Below are positions 22,484-33,609 of a stretch of 64,000 bases of DNA, piece after piece. The position numbers and the translations under genes were made by a program. Under the pieces are notes generated by a model that worked only from the letters and a program-made list of their open reading frames with translations, was not told the DNA's origin and made no database searches. Numbering within the stretch: the first letter of the stretch is position 1; each line of letters opens with the position of its first letter. Source of the DNA: Pararge aegeria (taxonomy: Eukaryota; Arthropoda; Insecta; Lepidoptera; Nymphalidae); assembly GCF_905163445.1 (NCBI RefSeq), contig NC_053189.1:15580001-15644000 (forward strand), read 5' to 3'.

Positions 22484-22715
22484 GACTGCCGGTTGGCTCA
22501 GTGGGCAGCGACCCTGCAGCAGGAAACATGTTAGCGTGATGAACATGAATGTTTTTCAGTGTCTGGGTGTTTATCTGTATATTATAAGGATTTATGTGTA
22601 TCATATTCATAAAAATATTCATCAGCTATCTTTAGTACCCGGAACACGAGCTACGCTTAATTTGTGGCAAGATGATATGTGTATTGTCGTAGTATACTTA
22701 TTATTTATTTAAATA
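22484..22715 (+). repeat. tRNA-derived SINE (Metulj-like), B box deleted
   Basis: Head gactgccggttggctcagtggg and body tttttcagtgtctgggtgtttatctg match the copy at 10533. The segment with the B box is replaced by a short unrelated stretch, so this copy cannot be transcribed by pol III in the usual way. Confidence 0.7.
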
Positions 22716-23630
22716 GCTTTAAGAAGTTTCTCTTTAGTGATGAGATATAGATTAAAATTAAAACTTTTATAACCGACGCGACGGTTGTTTAGTCTATAGA
22801 ATCCAATGACTCTTAGGTCGGCTTTCCTTTAAACCTGTGTGTCTGTGTGGTGGTTAATGTATGTGATACAAAGCTGAGAAACTGGGAGGCAACCTGCAGG
22901 GCTGTGATTTGATATAACACTCCACCAGTAACCACTCTGGGCCATAGTTTCTGACGTAAAAATAGTCTTGAATGAAGAGGTATCAAAATTTACGTCACAA
23001 GATCTAGCATATCGTGTGCACTTAAGATGTCAATACTATGAGAGAAATAGAGGCATGTAATTACCTACCTTTTGCCACATTATTGGACATAATATGTGTG
23101 ATTTACTTATGATAGATTTAGAACACGTTTCTTAAGTTTAAATTACTACACTATGGAAAAACTTGCCCCGAGATAAGCTGCGACTAGGTAAGTCATGAAA
23201 ATAAATTAACGCCTTCTCTTATAGCTCTGGTTAAAAGCGAACACAAATGCCCCTAATTTAAATAAAGCTTTAATTTAATGTATGTGTAACTTTTTATCTC
23301 GTGCGTGCTTTGCTTTCAACAGCAAATATTGTGAGACGGACATTTTTCATGTGAAAATTGGCACTTTTAGGTGATGTTTTATGGCAAAATAAGTATTTTA
23401 AGCTTTAAAGTTTATGTTTTAATTGAATTTTTTTTTGTATAATTTTCGCTTGGTAGGTACTTATTCCTGAACAATTGTGGTTAATGTTCTCGTATATGTA
23501 TAACTAAGTTGTGGAAACTTCATTGGTTTATGTGATATGAAAATACGGCATTACTTTTATGTGGAATAGTACTGTTTGTTTCCCTTGAAAAGCTAACAAA
23601 TAAAAAAAAATATTAATATATTAATTTCAG
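22716..23630. other. AT-rich intron, nothing recognised
   Basis: No gene. The acceptor for the next exon (ttaatttcag) ends at 23630. Confidence 0.4.
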
Positions 23631-23797
23631 ATGATGAGAATACATTATCAAGCTTAAAATCTTACATTCCTAAAACACCTTATTACGACAGATATCCAGG
23701 CGCCAAATTCGTGAAGACGAGACGCGTCAACCAAGTTTTACTGAACAACGGACTAAATCAAAAAAGATCCCGGGAAATGATAAACTGGTCTTTATAA
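23631..23797 (+). CDS. mod(mdg4): non-FLYWCH terminal exon, basic tail
   Basis: After acceptor tattaatttcag there are two leading bases (at) and 54 codons to TAA, the same architecture as the FLYWCH exons but with no cysteines and no finger. The tail begins acidic/polar (DENTLSSLKSYIPKTPYYD) and turns basic (PGAKFVKTRRVNQVLL, then NQKRSREMINWSL). The G-x-F-[VI]-K-x-R segment resembles the short exon at 55575. Drosophila mod(mdg4) also has a minority of isoforms without FLYWCH. It sits in the array in the right phase and strand. Function unknown; the length of clean frame with a good acceptor supports it. Confidence 0.6.
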
Positions 23798-24252
23798 TTC
23801 ACAATTAATTCATTTCACTGCAGTGTAACAATGAATTAATGAATGAATACACTTCGATTGCACACCTCATAAACATAAAGAGAAAAAATTTAAAACAGCT
23901 GTACTAGGAAAGTGATGCACAGGCGCCCCTGGTGGAATAAAATGTACATAATATCTATAGATATAGATATATCACCATCCATGTTAATTTTACATGGATA
24001 TATATAGATATACAGTCTTGCAGTTTTTGTTTTTTATTAATTGCAATTAAACTACACTGAATTAAAAATTATAAATAAAAATTTAACAAAGGTATAATAC
24101 AATTTTGCGGCTTTATCGCTACATAGCGATTTCACAATGCTGTTTGGCAGCAGAAATAACTATGGCCGGTAGTAGTTCCCCGGACGAGCTCTGCTACTAC
24201 TTGTAGTAGTAAAAAAAAGGTCACTTTTACAACACATTTTTTTATTCCTCCA

Positions 24253-24695
24253 TAGGTTAGCCCTTGACTGCAATCTCACCTGGCGGTAAGTGATGATGCA
24301 GTCTAAGATGGTAGCGGGCTAACCTGTGAAGGAGTATGGTAGTCTTACCACATACAGTTGATGAATTTCTTAATGACAAGGTTGCTTGGAAGCATACAGC
24401 TCCGCTTTCATCGCTCAAAGGATAGAAAGTTTAATATTAAAATATTAAATGTAAATAGTTGATGTTGGAAAAGAGCAACTGCTGAGTTTCTTGCCGGCTT
24501 CTTCTCGGTAGAATCTGCCTTACGGACCGGTGGTAGAGTGACTACAAACAGACTTGACGTTAATGCTAATATTAGGCCTACTTAAAATACATTTTGAATT
24601 TTGAATTTCTACACGACATCGCACGGGAACACTAAATCGCTTAGCGGCACGTCTTTGCCGGTAGGGTTGTAACCAGCCACGGCCAAAGCCTCCCA
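24253..24695 (+). repeat. repeat D interrupted by a LINE tail
   Basis: The two halves of repeat D (24253-24345 and about 24610-24695) are separated by other DNA that ends with a LINE 3' tail (24458-24610, gttgatgttggaaaagagcaact to ttttgaattttgaattt). The same tail lies inside MITE copy 1 at 8391. It is a nested insertion. Confidence 0.6.
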
Positions 24696-24745
24696 CCAGA
24701 CAATAACAAACAACAAATATTTCAACAATTATTAATGAATTCCAG

Positions 24746-25005
24746 GTGTTAACTTCGAGACGACGCAACGCGGAGACCTATTGCTACTGTTCGACGGATT
24801 TAAGTTTATCTTTAACAAGCAAACATCTAAACTGAGACGGTGGCGATGCTATGATGGCCGCCACAAAAGGTGCAAGTCTGCTGTGTTCATGAGTAATGTT
24901 AATAACACTGTGTTCAAGTATCACAAATTTCATAATCATGAACGACCTAAGGAGAAAACTAAGGGTAAAAGTCACCTCCCACTATTAAAAGGGTGTAGGC
25001 CGTAG
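24746..25005 (+). CDS. mod(mdg4): FLYWCH terminal exon 8
   Basis: Terminal exon of 85 codons plus TAG after atgaattccag, with two leading bases (gt). The finger reads VNFETTQRGDLLLLFDGFKF, RRWRCYDGRHKRCKSAVF, then a longer loop (SNVNNTVFKYHKF) to HNHERP. The tail is long, lysine-rich and basic (KEKTKGKSHLPLLKGCRP). The segment between the core cysteines is longer than usual. Zinc ligands are intact. The basic tail could strengthen DNA contact, but that is inference. Confidence 0.92.
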
Positions 25006-25425
25006 GCCCAAAAAATCGGTGTATATCCCACGCAGACTTTTTTAAATCAAAATTTAAAAAACAAAGTTTTGTGACAAAATCAAAGAAATAAACATGGTGA
25101 CAAGTAAAGAATTAATTTAATTTAATTTTAATTGTATTTATTTGACATTCAAACTTAGAATTGTGATTAAATAACTAATACAATGATTTAATATAACACT
25201 ATAAATCTCAGAACATTATTTTATATAATTGAAAACAAATAAGATTAATATTAATATGACTTAATGTCTAAACCAAATCTTAATGTCTAAATTTTGCATG
25301 TTAATGTATTAACAGAATATGTTTGAACTTTATATCCTAAACACCAATAATTAACCCATATTTAGCAAAATAAATATTTCATTTAATTTCATTTCATTTC
25401 AAGAAAGATGAAAGTAATTTGGTTT
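25006..25425. other. AT-rich intron
   Basis: No gene; A/T-rich with attta/aattt words. Confidence 0.4.
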
Positions 25426-25429
25426 TCTT

Positions 25430-25570
25430 TCCTCTTATTACTTATTCAATTTTATAAATTTATATTGCATAAAAAACATCTTTCGGAACCGACAGGATTT
25501 GAACCTGCGACTCTCTGGCAATCGCCGCGTGAGCGCTTTGACCACTAAGGCTCTCCTTTTGCCGATGCCG
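25430..25570 (-). repeat. tRNA-derived SINE (type C), reverse
   Basis: On the minus strand: gagccttagtggtcaaagcg and the B box aggttcaaatcctgtcggtt, then ccgaaagatg. It has the best-kept promoter boxes of the three copies. A minus-strand open frame across it is incidental. Confidence 0.65.
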
Positions 25571-26972
25571 AAATTATTAAATATATTAGTCTTATAGCGA
25601 CTGTAGCGCCATCTAGTAGGAAACATTGTAGTTTCGATCTACTTTTCAAAGGTCCAATTACAATGAGACACTTTATAACAAGAGTTGACACATTACTTTT
25701 TAATAATTTTATAAATTTTTATATTCTGTCGGTTTAGAAAAATTGTTATTTATGCATTTTAATTTTATAAAATTATTTCCTCGAAATAGGTATAGGTATA
25801 GTTAAAACACTATTAAAATATTATAAAATTGTTACAAATTCAGTGCAAAAAAGGTGTTTTTTTTAAATTAAAAATAAATAAATTCTTCTTTCAACAGAGT
25901 TATTTTTTAAATTTTGGCTTAAAAATGTCTCTTACTTTTCCTTAAAAAAAATGCTTATCGTCTTTTAAAAATTGCAAAAAAGGTCTTTCAATCTTTAATA
26001 TTTAAGGTTATGTGTATTTATATACACATTATGTGTTTACGGTACAATAAACTTATATAATTAATGTATTCAAAACTAAATTAGCTTCTTATATATTAAG
26101 TAATACCAATTAATTTAAAGACGAATACATTGAATGAGTAGATAATACTAAAATTGAATTAGTTTAGTCTAATGGCGAAGTGTATTAATTTATTATAGAA
26201 AACTAAGTTTCCTATGTAAGTGACTCAGGTCTTTTTATGGGAATAAATGTCTTTAAACCTAAACTAACCTAATTAGACAATTTACGAAAATTAAGTAATT
26301 TTCTTTACTTCTAAGATGTCATTCTTATAGTGTTATTTATCTCTGCACTGGCATCAATTTACAGCATGTAAATAATTCGCTTGAATGTTCTTAATATGTT
26401 ACTATCGTAGTATCAACCATTATGTGTCTACTTACATTATGTCAACGTTTAAAATCATTTTGCCAGCCATGCCAGTCTGGAGGTTTCTTGAAAGTGTATT
26501 TATTCATCATCAATAACCTATAACAGTTCACTGCTGGTTAAATGGCTTGGCTAAAATAAAATAATCAAATAAAATCGAATAAAACTGAAATCCTTCGAAG
26601 TTTGTTTTTTTTCAGTTTTTATATTATTATTATCTAAATAAATATACCTATCTGAATTTTACTATCCAAAAATAAACAGACAAAACTGTTGATATTTAAT
26701 CTATTATAATTTATAATAGTTACACCACCCACTGTGTAATATCGTTTTTTCTTTTGTCCTTTAGCTGCCTGGGAAAGAATGATATGTAGCCATAAGAGCG
26801 CTATATTGAACCTTTTACAATGCTCTGTTATGTTTGTATATTCACTGTCCTTAGATACCTCGTAGAAGAGACGGTATTACAGCATAGACACGCAACGCTG
26901 CCCCAATGCGCGTTGTCAGGCTTTTTTCTCTATAATGTCCAATTACTCATTCATTCCTTCATACTCCACCAG
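25571..26972. other. AT-rich intron, nothing recognised
   Basis: No gene. Open frames near 26820 are not supported by homology or splice signals. Confidence 0.4.
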
Positions 26973-27175
26973 ATGCAGTATTCGCAACATCGTCGCGAGG
27001 CGGGCGTGTGATCATCTTTTCTGGCCACAAATTCGTGAAGCATAAGCGCGGTAAACTCAAAACTAGATACCGCTGCCATCGGTACCAAACAGCCTGCAGG
27101 GCCACTCTCCACGTCAGCGATTATAACGTCATAGTCTTCAGTAACAACAACCATAATCATCCTCAGTACATTTGA
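26973..27175 (+). CDS. mod(mdg4): FLYWCH terminal exon 9, W-to-Y core
   Basis: Terminal exon of 66 codons plus TGA after catactccaccag, with two leading bases (at). It reads AVFATSSRGGRVIIFSGHKF, TRYRCHRYQTACRATLH, then NNHNHPQYI. The tryptophan that gives FLYWCH its W is replaced by tyrosine. The G before the second cysteine is A, and GY is GH. Both cysteines and the final histidines remain, so zinc binding is still possible, but the hydrophobic core is changed. The frame and acceptor are clean, so this looks like divergence rather than decay. Confidence 0.9.
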
Positions 27176-27179
27176 TTGT

Positions 27180-27495
27180 TTAAACTCTCTCACTCTCCGT
27201 CTTTTCAGTGAGTTAAACTAATGCAACTTGAATTTGAGAATTTCTGATTTGCAAGTTGTAAGTAAGCATATCTATATAATTGTAAATATTTATGCGCTCT
27301 TATATTGTTTTAATAATTGTGTTGCGAGAATTAATCTCTCACTCTCTGTCTTTTCAGTGAGTTAAACTTATGCAACATTTAAAATGAATTTGAGAATTTC
27401 TGATTTGCAAGTTGTAAGTAAGCATATCTATATAATTGTAAACATTTATGCGCTCTTATATTGTTTTATTAATTGTGTTGCGAGAATTAATATTA
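27180..27495 (+). repeat. tandem duplication in the 3' flank of exon 9
   Basis: Two near-identical units of about 155-160 bases, starting near 27183 (ctctcactctccgtctttt) and near 27340 (ctctcactctctgtctttt). Each ends tgtgttgcgagaatta. The differences are a few substitutions and a short indel, so the duplication is recent. Confidence 0.8.
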
Positions 27496-27619
27496 AAAAT
27501 TTAGTTTTAAAATGGACGCTTAGTTTTAATTCATAAATTGTCTATAGCAGTTAGCTGCTGGACTACGGTCAACCCGAGGGGCTTTTCCATTCACCACGCT
27601 GGACTTATTGATTGGCTGT

Positions 27620-27765
27620 CGTAGTAGATAGTTGTAGTAGCATGGAGGACGCTGCTGTTCTCCGTTATATTCCTTTAATCGCCTCGTACGACACTTGCGC
27701 GAGGATGGGTGTATTCTGGCAACTGTATTCGGATCTGTCGCCCCGAGCGGAGTTTAAATTGATTT
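27620..27765 (+). repeat. interspersed repeat G, partial
   Basis: Shares gtagtagcatgga.gacgctgct, tctccgttatattcc and gatctgtc with the copy at 20330-20605. Confidence 0.5.
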
Positions 27766-27881
27766 CCCTTAAATACTAGTGTGTATTATTATCATCAGTA
27801 GCAGTAGAGCTATTTGTGACAGAGCTCGTCCGGGAAAGTACTATCGCCATGCTTATTCCACACACTTATTGTTGTAGCGTA

Positions 27882-28110
27882 GATTCCCACTACCGGAAAA
27901 ATGTTTGTGTGGTGAACATGAATGTTTTTCAGCGTCTGGGTGTTTATATGTAAATGTATTACAAGTGTAACTGTGTATGTATTACATGTGTAAATTAAAA
28001 AAAATATTCACTAGCTAGTAGCTTAGTAACACAAGCTATGCTTACTTTGGGGCTAGATGGCGATGTGTGTATTGTCGTATCATTTTTATTTAATTATTTA
28101 TTTAATTTAT
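27882..28110 (+). repeat. tRNA-derived SINE (Metulj-like), 5' truncated
   Basis: Starts inside the B-box region (gattcccactaccgg) and carries the body through ggggctagatggcgatgtgtgtattgtcg. The A box is missing. Confidence 0.7.
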
Positions 28111-28159
28111 GCAGATTACTTAGCTAACATCAAACATACACAAATAGATATTACCGAAG

Positions 28160-28510
28160 AGTTGGTGACACGTTTTTTTTTACAGACATTGCCTTAATCG
28201 TTAAGCATTCGATATAGGCAATGCCTAGGTTTAGCGAAAAGGGCGCAAATGGTCTTTATGAGCTGGAAGGTCTATGATAAAACCTTGACTTCATCTTATT
28301 TTGCATCGATTTAGGCCTTATGCCTAGGTTTAGTGAAACGAGCATAAATGGTATTCGTGAGCTGGAAAGTCTATGATGTCTTAATTTTCACTACGTTTGT
28401 ACAAACAGACATGCATGTTCATATGGTCCACCACTACAACCGATGCCAGGAGATTTTCATAAGCTAAAAGACTATGATAAAACCTTCTTCTAATTTTGTA
28501 ATACTTTCAG
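28160..28510 (+). repeat. degenerate ~100-base triplication before exon 10
   Basis: The phrase [gt]agct[ga][ga]aa[ga][ga]tctatgat occurs near 28259, 28350 and 28461. The first two occurrences also share gcctaggtttag.gaaa.g.gc.aaatgg. The third occurrence leads directly into the pyrimidine tract of the exon 10 acceptor. Confidence 0.6.
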
Positions 28511-28728
28511 ATATAACATTCGGCGAGTCGTCCCAAGGGAACCCCATTATAAAAGTGGGCAAATATAGATTCCACAGGCACGGAACCACAGTAGGCCTCC
28601 GAACCAGGTGGCAATGTGGAAGAGTCAGATTCGGCTGCACGGCATCAGTGATCACGAAGAAGGTTCGCGAAGGCGTAGAAAGACTAATGAAGTTAAAAAA
28701 TAAGCATAACCATCCGCCTTTACCCTGA
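28511..28728 (+). CDS. mod(mdg4): FLYWCH terminal exon 10
   Basis: Terminal exon of 71 codons plus TGA after aatactttcag, with two leading bases (at). The finger is ITFGESSQGNPIIKVGKYRF, TRWQCGRVRFGCTASVI, then an extended charged loop (KKVREGVERLMKLKNK) before HNHPPLP. The usual RG is QG. The loop before the histidines is several residues longer than in the other exons and has lost the short beta-hairpin pattern. Ligands are intact. Confidence 0.9.
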
Positions 28729-29155
28729 TACACTGTGACATCTAAAACGTAACACTCATAGCTGCAGTTTGTGATGTAAAATAGCATATATATATAAATA
28801 TACATAGCACAATAGTTCCTATGAAAAACACCCTAAGTACAAGAATTTTTGAAATAGACTGTATTGGATCTGGTTTTCGCGACTGAATTTTTTTAATAAA
28901 TTCCATCACAATAATTGTCTGGAGTAGGCGCACAAGGGGACTACATAAAAAGATAGATAGATAAGTTCTTTATTGCACACAATTAAGGGATAAAGATAAT
29001 AAATATTGGAAACAGTAAAAGAAAAAAAAAAATGAGATCTTATCGCTTTAAGCGATCGCCCCCAGAGAACCTATAATGAAAGAAGAAAATAAATGATTAT
29101 GGAAACGGGATAAAGCAATATTTTAATATAGAAATAAATACATATATATATATAT
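28729..29155. other. intron, AT-rich, nothing recognised
   Basis: A phrase near 28955-29060 (aagatagatagataagttctttattgcacac, gcgatcgc) looks like the 3' end of a LINE in reverse, with a (gata) tail. The minus frame at 28464-28805 is a shadow of exon 10. Confidence 0.4.
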
Positions 29156-29159
29156 TATA

Positions 29160-29590
29160 TAAAAGTGTGTGCGCTAGCAATATTTCATCGGTGTGAAGTG
29201 AGACTGCGCGTGTGGTGCCGTTTAGACCCAGCGGCTACGACGCGCTTAATGTCGTCTGCTCGTTGGGGGTCGCCCAACGCTGCGCTTACCAGTTCGGGGC
29301 TGCCATTCCAGCACCTTGGGCCCCAACGTCCATCCTTTCTCCGAACTATGTGCCCGGCCCATTGCCACTTCAGTATCGCGACTCGTTGAGCTATGTCGGT
29401 AACTCTGGTTCTTCTACGAATCTCCGCATTTCTGATTTGATCGCGTAAAGATACTCCGAGCATAGCTCTCTCCATCGCCCGCTGAGTGACTCGCAGCCTT
29501 CTTATGGGGCCCATAGTTAACGACCATGTTTCAGAACCATAGGTCATCACTGGCAACACGCACTGTTCGAAGACTTTCGTCTTCAGGCAC
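29160..29590 (-). mobile_element. RTE-type LINE, C-terminal coding fragment
   Basis: The minus-strand frame at 29185-29559 reads as the C-terminus of RTE-clade endonuclease-reverse transcriptases: LPVMTYGSETWSLT, VTQRAMERAMLGVSLRDQIR, RTRVTDIAQRVA and WQWAGHIVRR. The rest of the protein is missing. It is the best preserved of four RTE fragments in the window (others at 6750, 12465 and 35430). Confidence 0.85.
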
Positions 29591-29599
29591 TGAAGGATT

Positions 29600-30603
29600 T
29601 AATAACCAATGTATAAGATTTAATAACTAACAAATTTTTGTTCGTGTGCCTTATTATTTATTGTTTTACTTTGTACGTAGGTAACTTTAGGACGTTTTTT
29701 GAATTTAAATGAATTTTGTTTGTTGTACGTTGTACATAACAATATTCATCGCTTTCTGTGTTGTTACATGGCATATTAGCGTGACATTTTATTTTAAGTG
29801 TATTAATAGAGAATGGTTTGTAATAGGTCAATTGTTTTTAACTATAAATAAAAATAAATAAACTATATATTGAATACTGTGTATAATTGTAAACAAATTT
29901 GACCAGATTGTTACAAAACAGCACATACAATTAGGTAGTATAAATCTCGAATCCAAGCCTTATATTAAACGTTCCACATTTAAATTGTTTTTTTTTTAAA
30001 TTAAAGTGGGATTTACTGACACAAACATTGCATTATTTTAACGTAATTAAGATATTAAAAGATTTTTTAAGTTTATGGGCCTTAGAGAGAGAGAGTGAGT
30101 GGGCTACTCATTTCCCACGGGTCAGACACGTTAAACAACACTTGTAAGCTTTATGTCACATGACATACAGCTTACATTCAATGCTTTAATTTCAGCTCAG
30201 TTGATGTGAACCAATTTCAGGACATTTTTAAAGACAACCCGAGCGCAATGGTGACCGCTGTAGTCTTTTAAATGGTAGGTCCTGGATTCGATCCCCTAAA
30301 GAATTTATAATTTCTAAATTTACTAAGACTCAGGTTTATATGTGACTGTTTTCCACCTACCATCTAGTGCTCCATCTGCTCGGTCCGTCAATTATTACTA
30401 TAACAAAAGGTCAACAATATTACGTAAAGAGTAAAAATAATTAAATTTTTCATTACATTAGTTATAATAAAGCCTTTATTGTACTTAAAAACCAATTAAT
30501 TTTACAATCCATTATGTAATAAAATAACTATTTTTTTTGTTTCTTACATGATTGGAATATGACTGTAATATATACAAAAGATCATATTATTTTTCATCAC
30601 TAG
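29600..30603. other. intron with a SINE type B relic
   Basis: AT-rich intron. Bases 30231-30330 are a degraded SINE type B (gagcgcaatggtgaccgctgtag, ggtcctggattcgatcccc, aatttataatttctaaattt). No gene until the acceptor at 30603. Confidence 0.5.
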
Positions 30604-30812
30604 GTCCAATAATAACAACGTCGAGTAGAGGCGCTCGCATCGTGGTCATATCCGGCTACAAGTTCGTTAAGCAACTCCAGTGCGATAAGAAGACTCGCTG
30701 GTTCTGCGGCAGACACAACTTTGGCTGCAGAGCATACCTCTATTTGAGTGACAAGAACGAGATTATAACGTGTAACACAGATCATAACCACCCGCCGCCA
30801 CCCATGTTGTAA
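30604..30812 (+). CDS. mod(mdg4): FLYWCH terminal exon 11
   Basis: Terminal exon of 68 codons plus TAA after ttttcatcactag, a TAG acceptor where most neighbours use CAG, with two leading bases (gt). The finger is canonical: PIITTSSRGARIVVISGYKF, TRWFCGRHNFGCRAYLY, then SDKNEIITCNTDHNHPPPPML. It is a clear sister of the exon at 32012: both have NEIITCN and a proline-rich end PPP-x-L. The pair probably arose by tandem duplication, with the spacer now diverged. Confidence 0.93.
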
Positions 30813-32011
30813 AATAATAAACAGTTTAAATAATACTAAAAAGCGGCCAATTTATCCGAGGACTAACCATTGAACAATTTATTCTCTGTACAACAAAAGA
30901 TACTAGAAACTGTCATAAATTAGTGATATCGACATATCGTCTTGTCAGAAAATCTTTGTGGGGCTGAGTATATGCTTTTATAACATGATACCGAAGGTAA
31001 TATTAGACTTACTATAACACAAGTTTAAATATAAAAATGAGGAATGTATAAAAACACATTAAATACATCGAGGTATTATACTATACTGCCTATTGACGAA
31101 TTTTTAACCTTCAATAAATTTATATTGATTTTTCCTCTACATCAGGCTGTAAATTAAAACATAAATTTTAATTTATGATGAAACCGATGACTCCTGGAAT
31201 GCATCAAACAGGCAAAAAAATTGCATTTACAACGTCTCATACTTGAATCATGTCATGTGACGACCTATGGGATTTTGATTCTGTAAGTAATCTGCAAATA
31301 GGAGAGTTTTCTTTGAGCCACGAAACGCGAACTAGTTGATTAAGATACTGCGTGGTTCATAAGCGGATCTGAAAGTAATGCTGTACTTTTCACAATATTT
31401 CTGTTTTTTAGACTTGTCAATTATGTAGCTTAAAGATTACTGTAGCACAGAATTTACACAAATGTAAAAATGGTTATGACCCCCACGCTGCTTTTCTTCT
31501 TCTACTCTCTATATCTCTATCTTCTTCTCTTACTAATGAACTCTTAAACTAGACCCTAGTGGATTGACTTTATTTTATTGAATAATAGTTGGATATCTTA
31601 TATTGAAAAGGCATACTTATCAATATAAATACTGTGAATTTACACAAACATAATTGAATATAATTAAATAAATTCTGGTACCGTATACACGTTGTGGCTC
31701 GCAGTCGTGGTATCGTTGTTGAATATAGAAACACTTTAATGTCTAAGTAAAGTGGACCTAATTTCGCTAGAAATAGAGTCATAAATTCTGTACTTTATTT
31801 TTTTATTTCACAAACATTCCGCCAAGAGTGCTGCTGTAATAATGTAGACGACTTTAAACTTTTAAACAAGGTTATAACGTTTTACTTTACCGTTGCAGTG
31901 TTTCTACAACGACCTACGATTACAAGAGAACAAATTTTGTACTAGGGCTACAGAAAATAAAAGCGATCTTAATACCTGATTTAAAATTCTAATACACGTT
32001 TTATTTTCCAG
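30813..32011. other. intron, nothing recognised
   Basis: AT-rich. No gene and no known repeat recognised. Confidence 0.4.
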
Positions 32012-32220
32012 CAATATTCACAAACTCCAATCGAGGAGCCCGTATCATAGTCATCGCAGGGTTCAAATTCGTCAGGCAACAGAGGCTCGGCGTGAAAACC
32101 CGCTGGTTCTGCGGCAGCCATAGCAAGTACGGCTGCAAAGCGCACTTGTACTTGAATGACGACAACGAAATCATTACTTGCAACAATAATCATAATCATA
32201 CGCCGCCTCCAGTGCTGTGA
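32012..32220 (+). CDS. mod(mdg4): FLYWCH terminal exon 12
   Basis: Terminal exon of 68 codons plus TGA after gttttattttccag, with two leading bases (ca). The finger reads IFTNSNRGARIIVIAGFKF, TRWFCGSHSKYGCKAHLY, NDDNEIITCNNNHNHTPPPVL. All ligands are intact. It shares length and tail with the exon at 30604. It has no start codon of its own; minus-strand frames over it are shadows. Confidence 0.93.
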
Positions 32221-33380
32221 TTTCATGATCATTTACGTAAACCTTCACCGTGTCCAATAAGCACCTTGCTTGTGTGTGAAACCCGTTTAATGCAGCCAAA
32301 ACAACGAAACAATAACTTTATTGGAGCAAAGTAAATAGGTTGCGCTAATAAAATGTCCGCTGTGTGTGTAAATGTCCGGTAGGAAACGTATATAAAACAG
32401 TATCAGGACCAAAATCCAATAACCTGTTAATGAGCGTTTTACTTTTGAGGACGTTGACTAGGTTGATTGACCTATCATGTTCGGTCTCGCTCTTAGCAAG
32501 AGAGTACGCAGTCATACGTTCTTTCTTAGTTCTGTTTACACGTGAAAGAATTATTAAAGAGCGGTTTGATATAGCGTTCCAATCTCTGCCAAGATGTCTT
32601 TCTAAAAGTAGAAAGCAGTATTGATTTAATACAAATAAAATGATGGAAGTTTTTCTAGTTACTCAGTGCGAAACCTACGGGAAATATTTTTTAGATATTA
32701 AATACCGAATTAGTCCTTAAATACCGAATCTGCACCAATTTGTCGGAAGATATTGTTTTCATATAGTATTTATCTCGAAATATTCGGGTTGTAATTTTTT
32801 CATATGTATTTACACCTATACCAATTTTTTTAATATTATATAAGGTATTGTTAGGTCGGATTATTTTAAAATACAAATATAAAATTTACACAAATTAAAA
32901 TATTAAAGTACCTGTTACTGATTGTTTTGGACAATTAACCTATTTAAGTGTTAATGGGCATATGTGTGAAATGTATCAGAGACTAAGATATTTTAGTGCC
33001 ATTATTTTAAGGCGTCTAAGCACCATTTCATCGGAACGGTTCAGCTATTTTGTATGAGCTAGGTGACAAGCACACTGACAGAAGAATTATATAAAATATT
33101 AAGGTAAAACATAAAACAATATTGCCGTGCAAGTTTCCTATAATAAATCCAAAATGGCTTGACCCATCAGAATATTTCACTTTTGCGTGTTTTCCGTACA
33201 GATACAGCCCAAATATCCAAAAAAACCTAAACTGCTGATATCGCATCACTTTAATACATGGAGGTTTTAGATGGCACAAAGTTTACCTATTTTACAGATA
33301 AAACTATAAAATTCTCCGTTTTGGTTTTCAAATCAAAATCTTTCTATGTGATGATTTGAAATCTGTGAAATTTGTTTCAG
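32221..33380. other. intron, nothing recognised
   Basis: AT-rich. The frames at 32364-32624 and 33028-33279 have no family resemblance or splice signals. Confidence 0.4.
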
Positions 33381-33609
33381 CACCCTGCTTTGGCACTTCG
33401 AAAAAAAGTGGCACCGTCATAGTATTGGCAGGTTACAGGTACAGTGTCCACAGAGTTGCTGGGCGGAATACGCGATGGACATGCGGAAGTCACAGTTCCC
33501 GGGAACGGGCTGCAAAGCGGTTATCTACACAATAGATCGGGAAATCATCAGGGTGTGTTATAACCACAACCATGATAGACCCAGGCAGATTTCTTACGCC
33601 GAGTTCTAA
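33381..33609 (+). pseudogene. mod(mdg4): FLYWCH terminal exon 13, frameshifted
   Basis: The acceptor aatttgtttcag and two leading bases (ca) open a normal first half: GTSKKSGTVIVLAGYRY, TRWTCGSHSSRE. Between about 33497 and 33509 the frame slips. The second half of the finger (GCKAVIYTIDREIIRV, NHNHDRP) lies in another frame and would end at the TAA at 33607-33609. Read as given, the frame ends at TAG 33533-33535 and lacks the second cysteine and both histidines. The spacing from the core histidine to GC is 14 bases where other exons have 9 or 12. It is either a recently broken exon or a one-base assembly error beside the gttcccgggaac palindrome. Confidence 0.85.

Noticed and set aside
25430..25570. 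tRNA gene on the minus strand
   Set aside because: Repeated at 7684 and 21610 with a shared non-tRNA body; no closed acceptor stem seen.
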